Source: Planctomycetota bacterium
Lineage (GTDB): Bacteria; Planctomycetota; UBA11346
DNA: 7,177 nucleotides
Direction of reading: 5' to 3'
Assembly (NCBI GenBank): GCA_947470885.1
Contig: CANIXE010000112.1
Span: 1 to 7,177 of the forward strand
Of the stretch, positions 5,380 to 7,177 are shown in pieces (the stretch's first letter is position 1; each line of letters opens with the position of its first letter). The position numbers and the translations under genes were made by a program. The notes under the pieces are model-generated. The model worked only from the letters and a program-made list of their open reading frames with translations. It was not told where the DNA came from and did not search any database.

Positions 5380-5606
5380 CCCCGGTGGACGGCTCAGCAG
5401 TGACCGTCAATGGCGTGGCCAGCCGGCCAGCGCGCCCCTGCTGGCGGCGCAGCATGGCGCTGCCATGCCGCGGCTTGAAGCGCCTTGCATCTGCGCACCA
5501 CTTGCGTTTCCAGACGCACCCTTTGGGCGAAACAACTATCGAGGGTAAAAGTTGAAAAATACAGCAGGGATTCTGCAAAAGGCCAACTCAACCTACATGC
5601 CGCATT
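5380..5606. other. Gene-free stretch rich in short hairpins
   Basis: No frame here is protein-like. Short perfect inverted repeats follow one another: 5388-5392 with 5404-5408; 5426-5431 with 5440-5445; GCATGGC-GCT-GCCATGC (5452-5468); GCGT with ACGC around 5505-5518; CCC-TTT-GGG around 5520-5527; GCAG with CTGC (5564-5576), enclosed by GTTGA (5551-5555) and TCAAC (5588-5592). GC-rich DNA produces some of these by chance, but such a run suggests a structured RNA or an eroded repeat. No family is recognised. Confidence 0.35.
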
Positions 5607-5761
5607 GGATTTTTCACGCGGAGGCGCGGAGGCGCGGAGGCGCGGAGAACACCGTTTTTTCGCGCTGAATCAACGTCATCGACGGATCACCCACCTGGTG
5701 AACGTCGATTTCTGGTTCAACCTCTTGTCTTCTCCGCGCCTCCGCGTCTCCGCGTGAATCC
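5607..5761. repeat. 155-bp palindromic element with GC-rich terminal inverted repeats, MITE-like
   Basis: The left arm (5607-5649) and right arm (5729-5761) are inverted copies of one another: GGATT, then TCACGCGGAG, then GCGCGGAG units, ending AGAA. The left arm contains the 8-bp unit GCGGAGGC three times in tandem from 5618 plus a partial fourth; the right arm is about one unit shorter. The 79-bp middle is also palindromic: ATCGACG (5678-5684) pairs with CGTCGAT (5703-5709) and, inside it, TCACC (5687-5691) with GGTGA (5697-5701). As RNA or single-stranded DNA the whole could fold into one long hairpin. No transposase is encoded. From general memory, GCGGAGGCGCGGAG repeats are scattered in many genomes and often cause spurious gene calls, so I read it as a dispersed non-autonomous repeat. 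Confidence 0.75.
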
Positions 5762-5925
5762 ATCGCCGGATTTAGGCTTAACTGCGTTATTAAGGTTCAG
5801 GAACCGTCCGCGCCGTGGTGGAATTCCACGACATGGTGTTCGCCCCCTGATCCCAGCACTTCTTCGGTGGGCAGAAGATCCACACGCTCGGTCGACATCG
5901 ACCCGTTGTTCTACCTCGGCGGCAC
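5762..5925. other. Intergenic stretch after nth, possible decayed coding remnant
   Basis: No intact gene is seen. The plus strand holds a short protein-like run reading GSGTVRAVVEFHDMVFAP between stops at about 5790 and 5840, followed in the same frame by SQHFFGGQKIHTL, which could be a decayed gene fragment or chance. A perfect 12-bp palindrome, GTGGAATTCCAC, lies at 5818-5829, and a small stem GGTTC-AG-GAACC at about 5794-5805. No U-tract terminator for the minus-strand nth gene was found. Confidence 0.3.
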
Positions 5926-6558
5926 TTACGGGGCTACACCCTGGCGGGGGCAGACTGCGCCCAGGGGGCAGCCGGCGCATTTGGGATTCGCCCGTTTGCA
6001 GTGGTGTCGGCCCAGACGGATGAGCTGATGACAAAGACGGACCCAGCGTTCCGGGGGGAAACGGATCTCGATGGCCCGTTCGGCGTCTCCTGGGGATTCC
6101 CTGGCGGTCCAGGCGAAGCGAAAGGCGAGACGGTTGACGTGGGTATCGGCGCCGATGGCGGGTATGCCCCAGGCGTTGCCGGCGACTACGTTGGCCGTCT
6201 TGCGGCCGATCCCCGGCAGGGTTTCCAGGAGTCGAGGATTCTGGGGCACCACACCGCCAAAACGGTCGAGGATCGCCCGGGCAGCCTCAACCACCGAGCG
6301 GGCCTTTTGCCGGTACAGGGGCAGATGGATGAGCAGGGGTTCCAGATCCCGGGGATCCAGGACGGCGTAGGCGTGGATCCCCAGCAGATGTTCGTCCAAC
6401 TGGGCCAGGACCCGATTAACCGCCGTATCAGTGGCCCGGGCGGACAGGATCACCGCCACCACCAGGCCCCAGGGATCCCGCCACCGCAGTTCGCAGGCGG
6501 CCTCAGGCCAATGGGCCTGGACGACCTCATCCACCAGCCGGGGATCCAGGGGGGTCAT
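5926..6558 (-). CDS. nth: Endonuclease III, DNA N-glycosylase/AP lyase with 4Fe-4S cluster, 210 aa
   Basis: This base-excision repair enzyme removes oxidised pyrimidines and cuts the DNA backbone at the abasic site. All core motifs are present: the helical core with LSARATD (38-44), the helix-hairpin-helix LPGIGRKTANVV (114-125) with catalytic Lys120, and ADTHVNRL (137-144) with catalytic Asp138, the same numbers as in the E. coli enzyme. A C-x6-C-x2-C-x5-C iron-sulfur site lies at Cys187, 194, 197 and 203. Length matches the family (about 211 aa). In LSARATD an Arg replaces the Gln (LSAQATD) found in E. coli, a position that contacts DNA near the damaged base. The ATG at 6558 overlaps the upstream gene's TGA (ATGA), so it is co-translated with the cyclase-like gene, an unusual partner. 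Confidence 0.95.
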   Translation of the reverse strand: MTPLDPRLVDEVVQAHWPEAACELRWRDPWGLVVAVILSARATDTAVNRVLAQLDEHLLGIHAYAVLDPRDLEPLLIHLPLYRQKARSVVEAARAILDRFGGVVPQNPRLLETLPGIGRKTANVVAGNAWGIPAIGADTHVNRLAFRFAWTARESPGDAERAIEIRFPPERWVRLCHQLIRLGRHHCKRANPKCAGCPLGAVCPRQGVAP

Positions 6559-7177
6559 CCCGACACGGCGCCCTTGATGACGAACAACTCACCCAAGCCC
6601 GGGATATTTTCCAATCGGTCGGCGTAAAAGCCGGGGCGAATGGGGGCGAAGGCCTCGGAACTGATCAGTAGATCCAGGCCCCGGCTGGCGCCGATCCTGG
6701 CCAGATTCATGGCCGGGGTCGCTCCGGCGATGGTGATGCCGATGGACAGGTCCAGGTCTGCGCCGCCGTGCTCCAGTTCCGCCAGGAGGACCAGGGCCAC
6801 CCGTACCGCCCGTTCCTGGGGCAGGTCATGGGGACTGGTGGCGGGGAAGGCGATTTGCACCCCGCCGGCATCGACCTGTTCTGGGTGGCCGCCTTGGGCT
6901 TGGGCCAGGGCGAACAGCCGGGGCATGGCATTGGTCAGACGTTCCGCCAATGGTATTGCGGCCATGCTGCCCAGGTTGATTTGGCAGGCGAGCTTCGCCC
7001 CCGGAAAATCTCCGCTGGGCGGCGGGGCGTTGCCCGCCAAGGCCCGGGTCACGAAGCCATCAAAGGCTTGGCGCACCGCCGCAGCCCGTTTCAGCTCGTC
7101 CCGCATCCGGGCAAAGGCATCCGCCAGGGACTGGAACTCATCGTAGGAGCGAATCTTTACCGAAATATCCATGTCAC
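6555..7177 (-). CDS. HAMP domain plus degenerate class III adenylate/guanylate cyclase-like protein, C-terminal 206 aa
   Basis: The frame is open to the right edge, so the N-terminus, probably including membrane segments and a sensor, is missing. Counting from the first visible Met (7172), residues 1-28 (VKIRSYDEFQSLADAFARMRDEL) are the second half of a HAMP signal-relay domain, followed by the linker helix RQAFDGFVTRAL, as in membrane HAMP-cyclases. Residues about 59-205 follow the class III cyclase layout: an opening strand KLACQINLG, QGGHPEQVDAGGVQIAFPA, then LSIGITIAGATPAMNL and SSEAF, ending GLGELFVIKG. The two metal-binding Asp positions are not kept: the usual FxDI reads CQIN and the usual GD reads AG. 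The usual stretch between the IGI strand and the NLA helix is also shortened. It is probably a catalytically inactive signalling module. Its stop overlaps the nth start. Domain identity is moderately sure; inactivity is inferred. Confidence 0.75.
   Translation of the reverse strand, partial: DMDISVKIRSYDEFQSLADAFARMRDELKRAAAVRQAFDGFVTRALAGNAPPPSGDFPGAKLACQINLGSMAAIPLAERLTNAMPRLFALAQAQGGHPEQVDAGGVQIAFPATSPHDLPQERAVRVALVLLAELEHGGADLDLSIGITIAGATPAMNLARIGASRGLDLLISSEAFAPIRPGFYADRLENIPGLGELFVIKGAVSG

Noticed and set aside
5618..5649. GCGGAGGC tandem units considered as a CRISPR or VNTR array
   Set aside because: Units of 8 bp with no spacers and only three to four copies; they form the arm of a palindrome.
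5485..5757. A 90-codon plus-strand frame reading through the inverted-repeat element
   Set aside because: Its Arg/Ala/Gly-rich ends are translations of the repeat arms, a typical false gene caused by such repeats.
6001..7146. Plus-strand frames over nth and the cyclase-like gene
   Set aside because: They are antisense to genes with clear conserved motifs and have no motif of their own.

Overview
The window looks like chromosomal DNA from a GC-rich, Gram-negative-type bacterium. A divergent AraC regulator beside a Gfo/Idh/MocA dehydrogenase and a TIM-barrel sugar phosphate isomerase/epimerase, together with runs of prepilin-type genes, is a combination I associate with Planctomycetota, Lentisphaerota, Verrucomicrobiota and related lineages. 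No rRNA or other marker gene is present, so this placement is only an impression. No tRNA, rRNA, CRISPR array or transposase gene was seen.

Region 1 (1-1641, minus strand) is the start of an operon of prepilin-like genes. In transcription order it holds a 96-aa three-helix membrane protein, a 241-aa type II secretion G-like pseudopilin with an Asp-rich loop, a 182-aa H-like pseudopilin, and the first 33 codons of an I/PilV-like pseudopilin that runs off the left edge. All four overlap at their junctions (GTGA, ATGA and a 17-bp overlap), so they are very probably translated together as parts of a pilus-like secretion or uptake machine. A small XRE-family repressor is divergent to this operon (1791-2150, plus). 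The shared 149-bp gap holds two copies of a palindrome, one of them a perfect 20-mer, which are probable operators. This whole stretch is clearly less GC-rich than the rest of the window.

Region 2 (2240-5333) is a metabolic cassette. An AraC regulator (minus) faces away from a plus-strand set: a Gfo/Idh/MocA oxidoreductase, a sugar phosphate isomerase/epimerase starting at TTG 7 bp later, and, after 94 bp, a small antibiotic-biosynthesis-monooxygenase-fold protein resembling LsrG. The likely role is oxidation and isomerisation of a sugar, polyol or similar compound under control of a sensor regulator; the substrate cannot be read from the sequence.

Region 3 (5334-5925) has no convincing gene. 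It holds a 13-bp-stem hairpin, a series of smaller hairpins, and a 155-bp element with GC-rich terminal inverted repeats built from an 8-bp tandem unit and a nested hairpin in its centre, which resembles a MITE or other dispersed palindromic repeat.

Region 4 (5926-7177, minus strand) holds endonuclease III (nth), whose ATG overlaps the stop of an upstream HAMP plus degenerate class III cyclase-like protein that runs off the right edge.
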